A stretch of 14,384 nucleotides of DNA from contig JASFHF010000045.1 in assembly GCA_050123375.1 (NCBI GenBank), forward strand, positions 1 to 14,384, read 5' to 3'. The notes below the pieces were generated by a model. That model was not told the DNA's origin. It did not search any database and was given only the letters and a program-made list of their open reading frames with translations. Made by a program: the position numbers and the translations under genes. Shown piece by piece: positions 7,212-14,384 of the stretch (position 1 is its first letter; each line of letters begins with the position of its first letter). This DNA comes from JASFHF01 sp050123375 (lineage in GTDB: Bacteria; Pseudomonadota; Gammaproteobacteria; UBA12402).

Positions 7212-7232
7212 TTATAAGTGCAATATAAAACA

Positions 7233-7499
7233 TCAAATATAAATTTCCAGAATTTCCGCAGCCATGCACGCCGTTTCAACTACGTCGGGGTCTGTGCTGT
7301 GATTGGCATCACGGCTTAATTCGCCAATCATCTGCTCAATATCAAATCTGTCAATAGAGCAAGAGATATAGCCATATTTATTATCTTTGGCTTTTTTCAA
7401 AGCTCTCAATGCTTCTTTTGAGATCAAAAGATCGAGCGTTTCAACAATAAAATCCCTGACAAATGACTCTAAACTAATTTTGATCCTATTTGTTGCCAT
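7233..7499 (-). CDS. Hypothetical 88-aa protein
   Basis: I do not recognise this protein. It is small, soluble and mostly helical by appearance, with a basic segment (about 29-40, EALRALKKAKDN) and an acidic C-terminal half (DPDVVETACMAAEILEIYI). There are two cysteines and no membrane span. GAGGAAA lies about 7-9 bases before the ATG, supporting translation. A tiny upstream frame ends on its start codon as TGATG, suggesting coupling. It is the last gene of the leftward nuclease-recombinase-RdgC operon, 154 bp beyond rdgC. A role as an accessory or regulator of the element is possible but unsupported by any motif. Confidence 0.6.
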   Translation of the reverse strand: MATNRIKISLESFVRDFIVETLDLLISKEALRALKKAKDNKYGYISCSIDRFDIEQMIGELSRDANHSTDPDVVETACMAAEILEIYI

Positions 7500-7561
7500 C
7501 AGGCAATTTCCTCATGTTGTTCTTGCTGTTCCTGTTCATTAAATCGCGTCTTTAAAAGCAT
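7499..7561 (-). CDS. Possible 20-aa leader peptide upstream of the 88-aa gene
   Basis: The frame starts with ATG, encodes a Gln/Glu-rich peptide (NEQEQQEQHEEIA near its end) and stops at TGA, which overlaps the ATG of the 88-aa gene as TGATG. It starts inside the preceding 23-codon frame. The overlap suits translational coupling, but nothing else supports expression. Confidence 0.2.
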   Translation of the reverse strand: MLLKTRFNEQEQQEQHEEIA

Positions 7562-7623
7562 TCAAAAAAATCCAAATCAGATTCGAGGTTATTTGGCCCC
7601 TTTTCAATAGTTAGTATGTCCAT
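7552..7623 (-). CDS. Possible 23-aa small ORF downstream of rdgC
   Basis: An ATG at 7623 opens a 23-codon frame, MDILTIEKGPNNLESDLDFF and three more residues, ending at TAA (7552-7554). It passes through a run of seven T and overlaps the next tiny frame by 10 bases. It could be a degraded or frameshifted remnant of one longer small gene occupying the gap between rdgC and the 88-aa gene. Confidence 0.2.
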   Translation of the reverse strand: MDILTIEKGPNNLESDLDFFECF

Positions 7624-7653
7624 TTATTTATGCGCGGCTGTATAGTGAATATA

Positions 7654-8550
7654 TTAGTTTTTATTAAATAATTTTAATAGCATTATCATCAATCGATTAA
7701 TAACATCAGCCATAATAATAAAATCAGCATCAAACCGATCTTGTTCGTTCTCGGCTGAACTTTCTTTCGCCATCTCAATTAGGCTATCCTGGTATTTAAG
7801 TGAGCGTAGCGTAAAATCATTTTTTAAAGCAAATGAAATACGATCTTGCCAAGTAAGCAATATTTGGTTAACTTCACATCCATCCTTTATTAAAGACTGT
7901 ATACTTGGTGCGGATAAATCTTGTTGTTGACAGCGAATGATTCTGCCTTGCTTTTTTGGGTCTTGTAGAATACAAGCATCATCTATTGTTAATGATTTAG
8001 GGTGATTTGAATTTTGTAACCAGCCAGTTATTATTTTGGATATTCGTTTAAGCTCTGGTGATACCAAATTTGTGCTTTGAATGCTTTTTTTAAAAAATTT
8101 AGTAAAAAGCTCAACTTTTTTCGGACTAGTATTGTTTAAAATTAGCCAATTGTTCTTGGTATCAATATAAGCATATAATCTGGTAATTTTACCAAAAGCT
8201 TTTGGGAGTAGGGAATAGTAAATATTTCCCTTCATGGTTTGTTTTTCTTTTTTTGATATTTTTTGCCCACGTTTTACTTCAATTTTGCTAGCTTCTTCTT
8301 TAATTTTTTGATTGATGACAGAAGTTGGCAGAATCTTTTCTTCGATTTGTAAACAAATCAACATACAGCCATTTGAAGAATAAACGATCGGTGCATTAGC
8401 CTCATCTTGCGGAGCAACCCAACCCATAGTATTAGGTGAGTTAGGCGAGCAGGGCGCAAATGCAAATTGTTCAAGTTGTGTTTCAAGTGCAGCGGTATTA
8501 AATGGGATTGAATTAGATAATTGAAAAAACTGTATTTGCTTAAACCACAT
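7654..8550 (-). CDS. rdgC: Recombination-associated protein RdgC
   Basis: This 298-aa protein is the normal RdgC length (about 300 aa). It keeps family landmarks: MWFKQI at the N-terminus, FAPC (31-34), MGWV (42-45), EEKILP (70-75), a KKEK-rich stretch (100-103) and LLPKAFGK (114-121). RdgC forms a ring-shaped dimer on double-stranded DNA, limits RecA filament activity, and affects replication-fork repair and pilin variation in species where it was studied. RdgC is normally a chromosomal housekeeping gene. Here it is locked into a mobile operon: its ATG overlaps the recombinase stop by one base (TAATG), and its ribosome site AAGGAG lies within the recombinase's lysine-rich tail codons. It probably adjusts host recombination around the element. 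I cannot tell whether the host has a second copy. Confidence 0.92.
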   Translation of the reverse strand: MWFKQIQFFQLSNSIPFNTAALETQLEQFAFAPCSPNSPNTMGWVAPQDEANAPIVYSSNGCMLICLQIEEKILPTSVINQKIKEEASKIEVKRGQKISKKEKQTMKGNIYYSLLPKAFGKITRLYAYIDTKNNWLILNNTSPKKVELFTKFFKKSIQSTNLVSPELKRISKIITGWLQNSNHPKSLTIDDACILQDPKKQGRIIRCQQQDLSAPSIQSLIKDGCEVNQILLTWQDRISFALKNDFTLRSLKYQDSLIEMAKESSAENEQDRFDADFIIMADVINRLMIMLLKLFNKN

Positions 8551-9899
8551 TATTTTTCTTCTCCTTTTCTTTTATCTTTTTTTATTTTTTGCGTTTTTTT
8601 CTGATCTTTTTTGTCAATTTTCTTTTTTCGCGCGGACTTTGCTCTTTCTTGTAATTCCACGTCGATATATCGATCTGTAATAGCAGAAGATGAGTGCCCA
8701 GCATCATCTCTGACATGCTCCCTGGGTCTTATTTTTACATCTTCAGAAATTCCAGTATGGCGCAACCAATGAACTGTAGCGGTTCGTAATAAGCTTGCTT
8801 CATGTTTTTCATTTAATGATTCTAATTTGTCAGCAGCTTGATCGAAGCATGACTGTACTAAACTTCTTATTGGACGCTCGCTAGCCATCGGTTTGTCAAT
8901 GTTATTAACATGGGAAATTAACGGTGTTTTTTCGCCAGGCAAAGGGTGGGGCGATAATCCTAAATAGTTTACCCGATAAGTTTTAAGTGCTTCGAGCATA
9001 GATCGGCTTACTGCTATCTGTCTGGTTTTATTGCCTTTACCAACTGTTCTAAACCACCAATTACCTTCATGATCTTGAAAAAAATCGCTCATTGTTGGCG
9101 ACCAACGATTATTAGCAACCAACTCTGAAATACGTAAATACATGCCGTACAGGCAAGATAGAATAAAAACAGTGCGCTCATGTTGCTTATCGGCTTTTGC
9201 TTTATCTTTTGCAATATCAATAACCATCTGCCATTGTTTTTCTGAGAGTCTCCTTATGGTAGGTGTATTGGCTTCTTTTCTAAGAAATTTACTTTTTTGT
9301 CGAATTAAAAGCACAGGGTTAACTTGCGTAACTTCTTCCTGTAATAAATAATTGTAAAAACTGCTCAAAACACCAAACATTACTTTTAGTGCTTGCTGAG
9401 ATAATTTATAATCATTTTTAGTTGGAGTTTTACCTATTTTACGATCTTGTTTGCTAATGCGAGCTTCAAAAGGGCGCCATTCTGGATTTGGAGATTTTTT
9501 GCCATTTTTCAGCTTAAACCGCGCCACTTTTTTTAAACCAATCCAACGTTTATAAGGTTTAATACAAAACTCAATGAATGCTTCGATATCCTCTCGTTTT
9601 AGCTTCAAAATTGATTTTCCGCAAACAAACCAGCTCCATTGTAATAACTGTTCTAAATTACGTCGATATGCAACAAATGTATCAGGGCTGCCGCGATAAC
9701 TGTATAAAAAACTCAATGCCAGTCGATAATCTTTAGCCGCAAACGATGGAATTTTTATTTTAGTATTAACAAAGCATTGGTTTAACCATGTCTGTATAAT
9801 GCGATATGGGTCTTTAGAAGTAGATATATTTTTATATTGATCGATGACTTCGCTCATCGTGTCAAAAACTGGTTTGGGAATGTAATGAATATTAGCCAT
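8550..9899 (-). CDS. Tyrosine recombinase (phage-integrase family) with Lys-rich tail
   Basis: This is a 449-aa recombinase. An N-terminal SAM-like core-binding region (about 60-190) precedes a catalytic domain (about 215-425) with every active-site residue present: Arg256 (LRISEL), Lys288 (VGKGNK), His377 and Arg380 (HWLRH), His402 (GHSSSAI) and nucleophile Tyr411 (DRYID). It is longer than simple XerC/D-type enzymes (about 300 aa). An insertion-like basic stretch lies around 120-160, and an extreme lysine-rich tail (425-449) probably binds DNA non-specifically. It sits 8 bases after the nuclease gene with no good ribosome site, suggesting coupled translation. Beside a Tn3 transposase and without a serine resolvase, it may resolve cointegrates, like TnpI or TnpS. 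An integrase from a separate element is the alternative. Confidence 0.9.
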   Translation of the reverse strand: MANIHYIPKPVFDTMSEVIDQYKNISTSKDPYRIIQTWLNQCFVNTKIKIPSFAAKDYRLALSFLYSYRGSPDTFVAYRRNLEQLLQWSWFVCGKSILKLKREDIEAFIEFCIKPYKRWIGLKKVARFKLKNGKKSPNPEWRPFEARISKQDRKIGKTPTKNDYKLSQQALKVMFGVLSSFYNYLLQEEVTQVNPVLLIRQKSKFLRKEANTPTIRRLSEKQWQMVIDIAKDKAKADKQHERTVFILSCLYGMYLRISELVANNRWSPTMSDFFQDHEGNWWFRTVGKGNKTRQIAVSRSMLEALKTYRVNYLGLSPHPLPGEKTPLISHVNNIDKPMASERPIRSLVQSCFDQAADKLESLNEKHEASLLRTATVHWLRHTGISEDVKIRPREHVRDDAGHSSSAITDRYIDVELQERAKSARKKKIDKKDQKKTQKIKKDKRKGEEK

Positions 9900-9907
9900 A
9901 ATATTAT

Positions 9908-10978
9908 TTAAGTTTGCTTAAGTAGTTTTTGGGATTCATAACGTTCTCTTGCTTTTTTTATTGCGTTATGTAATCTTTCCTCAAAGATTTCTTTTGGAGG
10001 CAATTCAGTTATAAATTGACAAACACGTATGCCACTATCATTAAGCTGTAACAGTTCAACACGTTCATCAGATTTTTCAGCGCATAATATGATGCCAATA
10101 GGTGGGTTTTCATCTGGTAACATTTCGTATTTTTCAAGCCAGCGTAAATATAATTCTATTTGGCCTTTATCAGCTGGCTTAAATGCTCCCATTTTAAGCT
10201 CAATCGCCGTCATACATTTTAATTGTCTATTGTACATTAATAAATCAATCTTAAAAAAGTCACCGTCAACTTCAATTACTTTTTGTCTTTCCTGAAAAGT
10301 AAATCCAGTGCCCATGCTTAATAAAAATTGTTGAATATCGCTGACAATAGCGTCTTCAAAAGATCGTTCATCTTCAAATTGCTGGTTATTTAGATATTGC
10401 AAAATAATGGGATCCTGCATTATAAAATCTGGTTTTAAAATATCAGTTTTTCGTAATTTGATAATTTCGTTTTCTATAATTGATTCGGGTTTTTTAGCAA
10501 TTGCAGTGCGTTCAAATAACATACTATTTAATTTATCTTTTAATCTATTAATGCTCCAACGTTCAATGCGGCACATTTCCGCGTAAAATTCTCTTTTTAG
10601 TTTGTTTTCGATGTTAAGTAAAAAAACAAAATGTGACCATTTAAGATGATTCGATAATGTCATTACAATTTGTTCATTAGGAAATAATTTTGCAAATTGA
10701 ACGCATCTGTAGATAACTCGACGACCAAAACCAGAGCCAAATTTAATTTGGAGCTTATCGGCAAGAGTATCAATTATGCCAGCGCCATATTTAGCACGCT
10801 CAGAATCTAAAACATTATGATTAACACGTTGTCCTATGTGCCAGTAAAGTAATACGCCTGTTTGGCTTATTTTGCGTAAAGTTTGCTGTTGAGTCGTTTC
10901 TATAAGCTTGCTGATGTCTTTAAACAGCTGATTTGCCGTGTTAGCAGCGTCAGAGCAGTCAATCTTAGAATTATTCAT
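9908..10978 (-). CDS. DUF1016/YhcG-family PDDEXK nuclease
   Basis: This 356-aa protein has two parts. The N-terminal DUF1016_N helical domain (about 15-165) contains typical segments: YWHIGQRV, AKYGAGIIDTLADKL, GFGRRVIYRCVQFAKLFP and LKWSHFVFLL. The C-terminal YhcG_C domain (about 185-340) has a PDDEXK core, with Asp245 in KIDLLMYN and Glu260-x-Lys262 in AIELKMG. Family members are predicted DNA endonucleases, often found on mobile elements and near restriction systems; their exact substrate is poorly known. It is the first gene of the leftward operon. Its ATG lies 27 bases from the first TGTCTA palindrome, so it should be directly controlled by whatever binds there. A GGA (TTTGGATAAATT) serves as a weak ribosome site. 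Confidence 0.9.
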   Translation of the reverse strand: MNNSKIDCSDAANTANQLFKDISKLIETTQQQTLRKISQTGVLLYWHIGQRVNHNVLDSERAKYGAGIIDTLADKLQIKFGSGFGRRVIYRCVQFAKLFPNEQIVMTLSNHLKWSHFVFLLNIENKLKREFYAEMCRIERWSINRLKDKLNSMLFERTAIAKKPESIIENEIIKLRKTDILKPDFIMQDPIILQYLNNQQFEDERSFEDAIVSDIQQFLLSMGTGFTFQERQKVIEVDGDFFKIDLLMYNRQLKCMTAIELKMGAFKPADKGQIELYLRWLEKYEMLPDENPPIGIILCAEKSDERVELLQLNDSGIRVCQFITELPPKEIFEERLHNAIKKARERYESQKLLKQT

Positions 10979-11005
10979 AATTTATCCAAAAAATCAAAGG
11001 GTTAA

Positions 11006-11031
11006 AATTGTGTCTACGAATAGACACAATT
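11006..11031. promoter_or_regulatory. Palindromic site 1 (11-bp arms, 4-bp spacer)
   Basis: AATTGTGTCTA (11006-11016) and its exact complement (11021-11031) flank CGAA. The core is TGTCTA-N4-TAGACA, shared with site 2. It lies 27 bases upstream of the nuclease start, in the divergent region with tnpA. It may be a repressor operator or a binding site for the tyrosine recombinase. Confidence 0.7.
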
Positions 11032-11052
11032 GAATAATTTTGGCTCCAATAG

Positions 11053-11068
11053 TGTCTATATTTAGACA
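11053..11068. promoter_or_regulatory. Palindromic site 2 (TGTCTA-N4-TAGACA)
   Basis: The same 6-bp half-sites with the same 4-bp spacing as site 1 occur here, and the centre (11060.5) is 42 bp from that of site 1 (11018.5), four turns of B-DNA. Both sites therefore face the same side of the helix, which favours cooperative binding or a synaptic complex. The outer flanks are not conserved, so site 2 may be the weaker one. Confidence 0.65.
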
Positions 11069-11087
11069 TTTTCTATCACTTCCAGTT

Positions 11088-11118
11088 AAAAGCTAGTAAA
11101 CGATCTTACTAGCTTTTT
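11088..11118 (+). terminator. Terminator-like hairpin between the palindromes and tnpA
   Basis: AAAAGCTAGTAA (11088-11099) pairs perfectly with TTACTAGCTTTT (11106-11117) around a 6-base loop, ending in a run of five T. This is the form of an intrinsic terminator reading rightward; the A-run on the other side makes it usable leftward too. It lies upstream of the tnpA ATG at 11205. It would block read-through into the transposase or act as an attenuator, keeping transposition low. Confidence 0.65.
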
Positions 11119-11204
11119 ATTCTCCCAGCAAGACTTTTTTGTCTTTATTTACTTTCATTTTGATTTTTATTTTCATCGCTCTTTTCTGTGTTATTATTCC
11201 CGTC

Positions 11205-14198
11205 ATGCCAAACAAAAACTCGCAACTATTAAACGCTACCGAAATACTGGATGTTTACGGTGTACCTGCCCTCAATGAGTTTGAGATACGCGAGTATTTT
11301 ACTTTAAATAAAGATGAAACCAAAGCTTTAAAAAGTTTCAAGGATGTGGAAAATGCTGTATATTTTGCTGCCAGTTTGGTGTTTTTCAAAATCAAGCAAA
11401 CTTTGATCAATTTCAACTATCAAGATATTACCAATGAACGCAGACATATCATGGAAAGATACTTTCCACGTAAAAAGTCGCCAAAAAAACTTCCAAAAAG
11501 TAGCAATATTATTGCACGCATTGAAAGTAAAGTTTTAGAATTGTGTAACTATAAACGTTTTTCTGGCTCCTTTTCTACAAAACTTATAAAAGAATTACAA
11601 CAACTAGCGCCGCATTATCCAAGGCAACGACAATTATGCAAAGTTTTTTTGGATTTACTAACCAAAAACCGTGTTGCAATACCAGGATATTCAACTATCC
11701 AAGATATTATTAGTAAAGTATGGAATGCTGAAAATAAGAGCATGATAAAATCTTATCTTCGTTACACAAATAAATCACAACGAGATGGTGTTTTGTTTTT
11801 GCTTAATAAAACAGACGACAAACATCGCATCATCAGCATAAAACAGGAAATGAAGGGATTTAATACGACTGAATTGCAAAGTGAAACAGAAAAGCACGAT
11901 GATCTGCGCCCTATTTTTGAAACTGCTAAAGATGTATTACCAAAACTAAGGTTACCTGCTGCAACTATAAATTACTATGCAAGTTTGATTAATTATTATT
12001 GTGGCTCAAGGTTAAAACAAATCGATATTAATTTGGCACAACTTTATTTGCTGTGCTATTGTTATACGCGCTATCAAGTATCAAACGATAATCTGCTAGA
12101 AGCATTTAAAAAAAGAACTCTCGATTATGAAAATGCAGGTTATGAATATTCCAAGGAACAATCATTAAAACAACTTGACGCTATAAAAGATATCAGAAAA
12201 AGAGTTAGTGATATGTTGATCGCTATTAAAAATCACCCCAATAAAAATTCAATTCCAAAAAATGCACTTTATAAGCATGTACCAGAAAATGAGCTAATAA
12301 CTGCCGCCAAATTGCTTGTTGATGAAAACTTTGATAAAGATTTTTTATTTTGGAAATACATCGACAGCCAAGAAGATTCAATTATCCTTAATTTAAGAAA
12401 AATATTTTTAACGCTTGATCTTGTGACTACGAATAACGACATACTTGGTTCAGCCATTGATTATATCAAAGAAAATTTACTAAATAACTCTTTGCAAAGC
12501 ACTCCCCTGCCACATAGCTTGATGTCATGGGCTAAGAAAAAAGGCAGCGAGCATTTGTTTTACAATGGCAAAATAATTCATAATCGATTAGAATTTTTCC
12601 TGTACATGCAAATCGTCCATCATATTTCAACCAATAAGCTTAATTTAAAATACACCATTAAGCATAAAAAGGTTGATGACGACCTAATGCCTATTAATAA
12701 ATGGGGCAAACATAAAAAAGGCTTATTAAAAAAATTGAATTATTCAAAATTAACAGCCCCTGTTCAAAAAACCATAAAAACCAAAAAAGATGATTTATTT
12801 GAGCTGTATAATATCGTTAATGAAAATATATTAAATGGCAAAAACCAGGATATTAAAATTACCTCTAGCAAAGACGGTAAATCACGATGGAAATTGCGGC
12901 TATTAGAAGCCGAATCGGATCCAAATGAAAGTGTATTAGCAAATTTTCAGCAACGCAGCATTGTTGACGTAACTCATTTTGTTAATAGCAAAACAAACTT
13001 TATCCGCGCGTTTGAATCGATTTTGCCTAAATCTAAAAAAGGTGAACAAGATATTGCATATATTATGGCTGTTGTTTTAGCCAATGCAATCAGAATCGGT
13101 TCAAGGAAAATAGCCGATATATCCGATTTAAATGAATCATCACTATTGACAACCGAAGCTTCTTACATCAGAACAGAAACGCTTGTTGCTGCAATAAATA
13201 TTATAAATAATGCTGCGGCCAAATTACCTATTTTTAAGCAATGGTATATTGATGGAATTTTGCATGGCAGCATAGACGGCATGAAATTAGAAACAAGATT
13301 AAGAAATATTCTTGCACGTCATTCGAGCAAATATTTTGGCCGAGGTATGGGCGTTTCTGCTTATAATGAAATTGTTAACAGTTTTTCTATTGCTGGGCGT
13401 TTAATTGGTGCAAATGAATACGAAGGTGCTTTTGCTTTTGAAATGGTGCATCATCAAAATACTTCTGATATTAAGCCAACAACTATTTCAACCGATAAGC
13501 ACGGAACTAACGCGCTAAATTTTGGTTTATTTGAGCTTACTGATAGAGTATATGCTCCCAGAATACCGAAACCACATAATGAAACATTCTGGGGATTTGG
13601 TAGCGCCAAAGACTACGATGGTTTTATTATTAAACCAAGCAGATTTTTTAAAGAAGAATTATTTTATGATGAATGGGATAACATACAGCGACTTGCTGCA
13701 TCTCTTATCACTGGTGAAGCTACGCCAAGTATCGTAATAAGAAAATTATCTTCCGGCAATTACAATAGCCGGACAAAAAAAGCTTTTGTTCAATACAATA
13801 ATATTGTTAAATCGCAATTTTTATTAATGTATTTGAATATTCCTGAATTCAGGCGTGCCATTATGGTCGCTTTAAATCGTGGTGAAGCTTATAATAATTT
13901 GTATCAGGCAATAACTGTTCATAAAAAAGCCGAGTTGCGCGGACAAAGTGAAATGGAGATGGAAATCTGGCATCAATGCACTAGACTTATTTCATCAATC
14001 ATGCTCTACTACAACAGCTACATACTTAACAGTTTATATATGAATGCCAGCAAAGCTGAAAGAGAATTTTTAGTAACGGTATCTCCATCCGCATGGAGCC
14101 ACATTAACTTGCTTGGATATTATCAATTTTTTGGTCAATTTAACGACAGAATAGTTGAGAAATTTATACGGCAATGGGATTGGAAAAAATGGAGCTAA
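11205..14198 (+). CDS. tnpA: Tn3-family transposase TnpA
   Basis: This 997-aa protein is full length for the family (about 950-1010). The N-terminal DUF4158-like domain (about 5-165) begins LLNATEILDVYGVP, with EIREYFTLNKDE shortly after. The C-terminal DDE_Tnp_Tn3 domain carries Asp691 (GSIDGMK), Asp764 (STDKHGTN) and Glu894 (NRGEAYNN), with the terminal landmark SPSAWSHINLLGYYQF near residue 960. It performs replicative transposition through a cointegrate, which needs a separate resolvase. I chose the ATG at 11205. An in-frame TTG at 11139 would add 22 hydrophobic residues unlike any Tn3 transposase and would start next to the terminator hairpin. No strong ribosome site precedes the ATG, consistent with low expression. 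There is no sign of decay. Confidence 0.93.
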   Translation: MPNKNSQLLNATEILDVYGVPALNEFEIREYFTLNKDETKALKSFKDVENAVYFAASLVFFKIKQTLINFNYQDITNERRHIMERYFPRKKSPKKLPKSSNIIARIESKVLELCNYKRFSGSFSTKLIKELQQLAPHYPRQRQLCKVFLDLLTKNRVAIPGYSTIQDIISKVWNAENKSMIKSYLRYTNKSQRDGVLFLLNKTDDKHRIISIKQEMKGFNTTELQSETEKHDDLRPIFETAKDVLPKLRLPAATINYYASLINYYCGSRLKQIDINLAQLYLLCYCYTRYQVSNDNLLEAFKKRTLDYENAGYEYSKEQSLKQLDAIKDIRKRVSDMLIAIKNHPNKNSIPKNALYKHVPENELITAAKLLVDENFDKDFLFWKYIDSQEDSIILNLRKIFLTLDLVTTNNDILGSAIDYIKENLLNNSLQSTPLPHSLMSWAKKKGSEHLFYNGKIIHNRLEFFLYMQIVHHISTNKLNLKYTIKHKKVDDDLMPINKWGKHKKGLLKKLNYSKLTAPVQKTIKTKKDDLFELYNIVNENILNGKNQDIKITSSKDGKSRWKLRLLEAESDPNESVLANFQQRSIVDVTHFVNSKTNFIRAFESILPKSKKGEQDIAYIMAVVLANAIRIGSRKIADISDLNESSLLTTEASYIRTETLVAAINIINNAAAKLPIFKQWYIDGILHGSIDGMKLETRLRNILARHSSKYFGRGMGVSAYNEIVNSFSIAGRLIGANEYEGAFAFEMVHHQNTSDIKPTTISTDKHGTNALNFGLFELTDRVYAPRIPKPHNETFWGFGSAKDYDGFIIKPSRFFKEELFYDEWDNIQRLAASLITGEATPSIVIRKLSSGNYNSRTKKAFVQYNNIVKSQFLLMYLNIPEFRRAIMVALNRGEAYNNLYQAITVHKKAELRGQSEMEMEIWHQCTRLISSIMLYYNSYILNSLYMNASKAEREFLVTVSPSAWSHINLLGYYQFFGQFNDRIVEKFIRQWDWKKWS

Positions 14199-14384
14199 TT
14201 TGTTGAAAATTTCGGAGGGAAAATGTTTATTTATCAAAGGGTTATGATTTATGGCTAAAGGTGGATTCTAGGCTCAAGTGCGACAACGATTTCAAAGAAG
14301 CTGCATATATAGCATATTTTCATTATATTGTTAATAATGCTGTTAGCAGATTTTTAACCTAAATTAGAACCATGATATTTTCGT

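Larger units (their letters stand above)
7233..14198. mobile_element. Tn3-family transposon-like module, ends not determined
   Basis: The block contains a complete Tn3-family TnpA on the plus strand and, diverging from it, an operon encoding a PDDEXK nuclease, tyrosine recombinase, RdgC and an 88-aa unknown protein. A shared 226-bp divergent region (10979-11204) carries paired palindromes. Divergent transposase and resolvase genes around a resolution site are the standard layout of Tn3-family elements, although the recombinase is usually a serine resolvase. I could not find convincing 38-bp GGGG-type inverted repeats in 7039-7232 or in 14199-14384. The right end probably lies beyond the window, and the coordinates given are simply the gene limits. 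The 186 bases after tnpA show no gene. Confidence 0.5.

Noticed and set aside
9142..10295. Plus-strand open frames at 9142-9351 and 10029-10295.
   Set aside because: They lie antisense inside the recombinase and nuclease genes, which have clear family motifs; their translations show no domain.
7233..10978. A defence island or toxin-antitoxin reading of the leftward operon.
   Set aside because: No methyltransferase, helicase, known antitoxin or CRISPR gene is present. The DUF1016 nuclease alone does not define a defence system, and recombination functions explain the set better.
11139..11204. TTG start for tnpA giving a hydrophobic N-terminal extension.
   Set aside because: A membrane-like leader is foreign to Tn3 transposases; the typical N-terminus begins at the ATG at 11205.
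10993..14244. 12-bp direct repeat ATCAAAGGGTTA at 10993-11004 and 14233-14244.
   Set aside because: Repeats of this length are expected by chance in an AT-rich 14-kb sequence, and the flanks do not match.
7091..14283. TCGCACTT at 7091-7098 with its reverse complement at 14276-14283 as possible transposon terminal repeats.
   Set aside because: Only about 8 bp match and the flanks diverge; inverted repeats this short are expected by chance over such a distance, and the Tn3-type GGGG tip is missing.
1..14384. CRISPR arrays, tRNA or rRNA genes and replication origins.
   Set aside because: No regularly spaced repeats, tRNA-like cloverleafs, conserved rRNA sequence or clustered DnaA-type boxes were seen on reading both strands.

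Overview
The window is AT-rich, densely coded bacterial DNA. The RdgC homologue points to a gammaproteobacterium or betaproteobacterium, because RdgC is essentially confined to those groups. The low GC content and the mix of accessory genes would suit a Legionella-, Coxiella- or Berkiella-like gammaproteobacterium. That placement is inference: no rRNA, tRNA or core marker gene is present.

Left part (1-3686), plus strand. A short tandem repeat resembling an insertion-sequence terminus (77-119) is followed by a clear sigma70-like promoter. Behind it lies a tight operon: a PadR-family repressor, a flavodoxin-like NAD(P)H oxidoreductase that overlaps it by ATGA, and an alpha/beta hydrolase. The layout suggests a ligand-inducible detoxification or catabolic unit. 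Next comes a secreted C45-family Ntn hydrolase/acyltransferase with a TTG start.

Middle (3686-7232). A 122-bp palindromic element, with 32-bp perfect arms around a second perfect hairpin, begins on the last base of the C45 gene's stop codon. It is followed by a decayed minus-strand gene with two frameshifts and two in-frame stops. Then come a small RRM RNA-binding protein gene and a 602-aa protein with nitronate-monooxygenase-like TIM-barrel fingerprints plus a cysteine-rich C-terminal half. That gene runs convergently, with an 18-bp overlap, into a TMEM175-type (DUF1211) cation-channel gene; an 18-bp-stem hairpin sits at the junction. Behind the channel gene is a possible C-terminal fragment of another lost gene.

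Right part (7233-14198). This is a mobile module. A full-length Tn3-family transposase with its DDE residues intact is transcribed rightward. Divergent from it is a leftward operon: DUF1016/YhcG-type PDDEXK nuclease, tyrosine recombinase with all catalytic residues, RdgC, two possible tiny ORFs and an 88-aa unknown protein. The divergent intergenic region holds two TGTCTA-N4-TAGACA palindromes whose centres are exactly 42 bp apart, then a terminator-like hairpin before tnpA. I read this as a Tn3-type transposon in which the tyrosine recombinase may act as cointegrate resolvase, with RdgC and a nuclease as co-transcribed recombination modulators. This is the best candidate in the window for an undescribed system. 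I could not define the terminal inverted repeats, so the element's limits are unknown.
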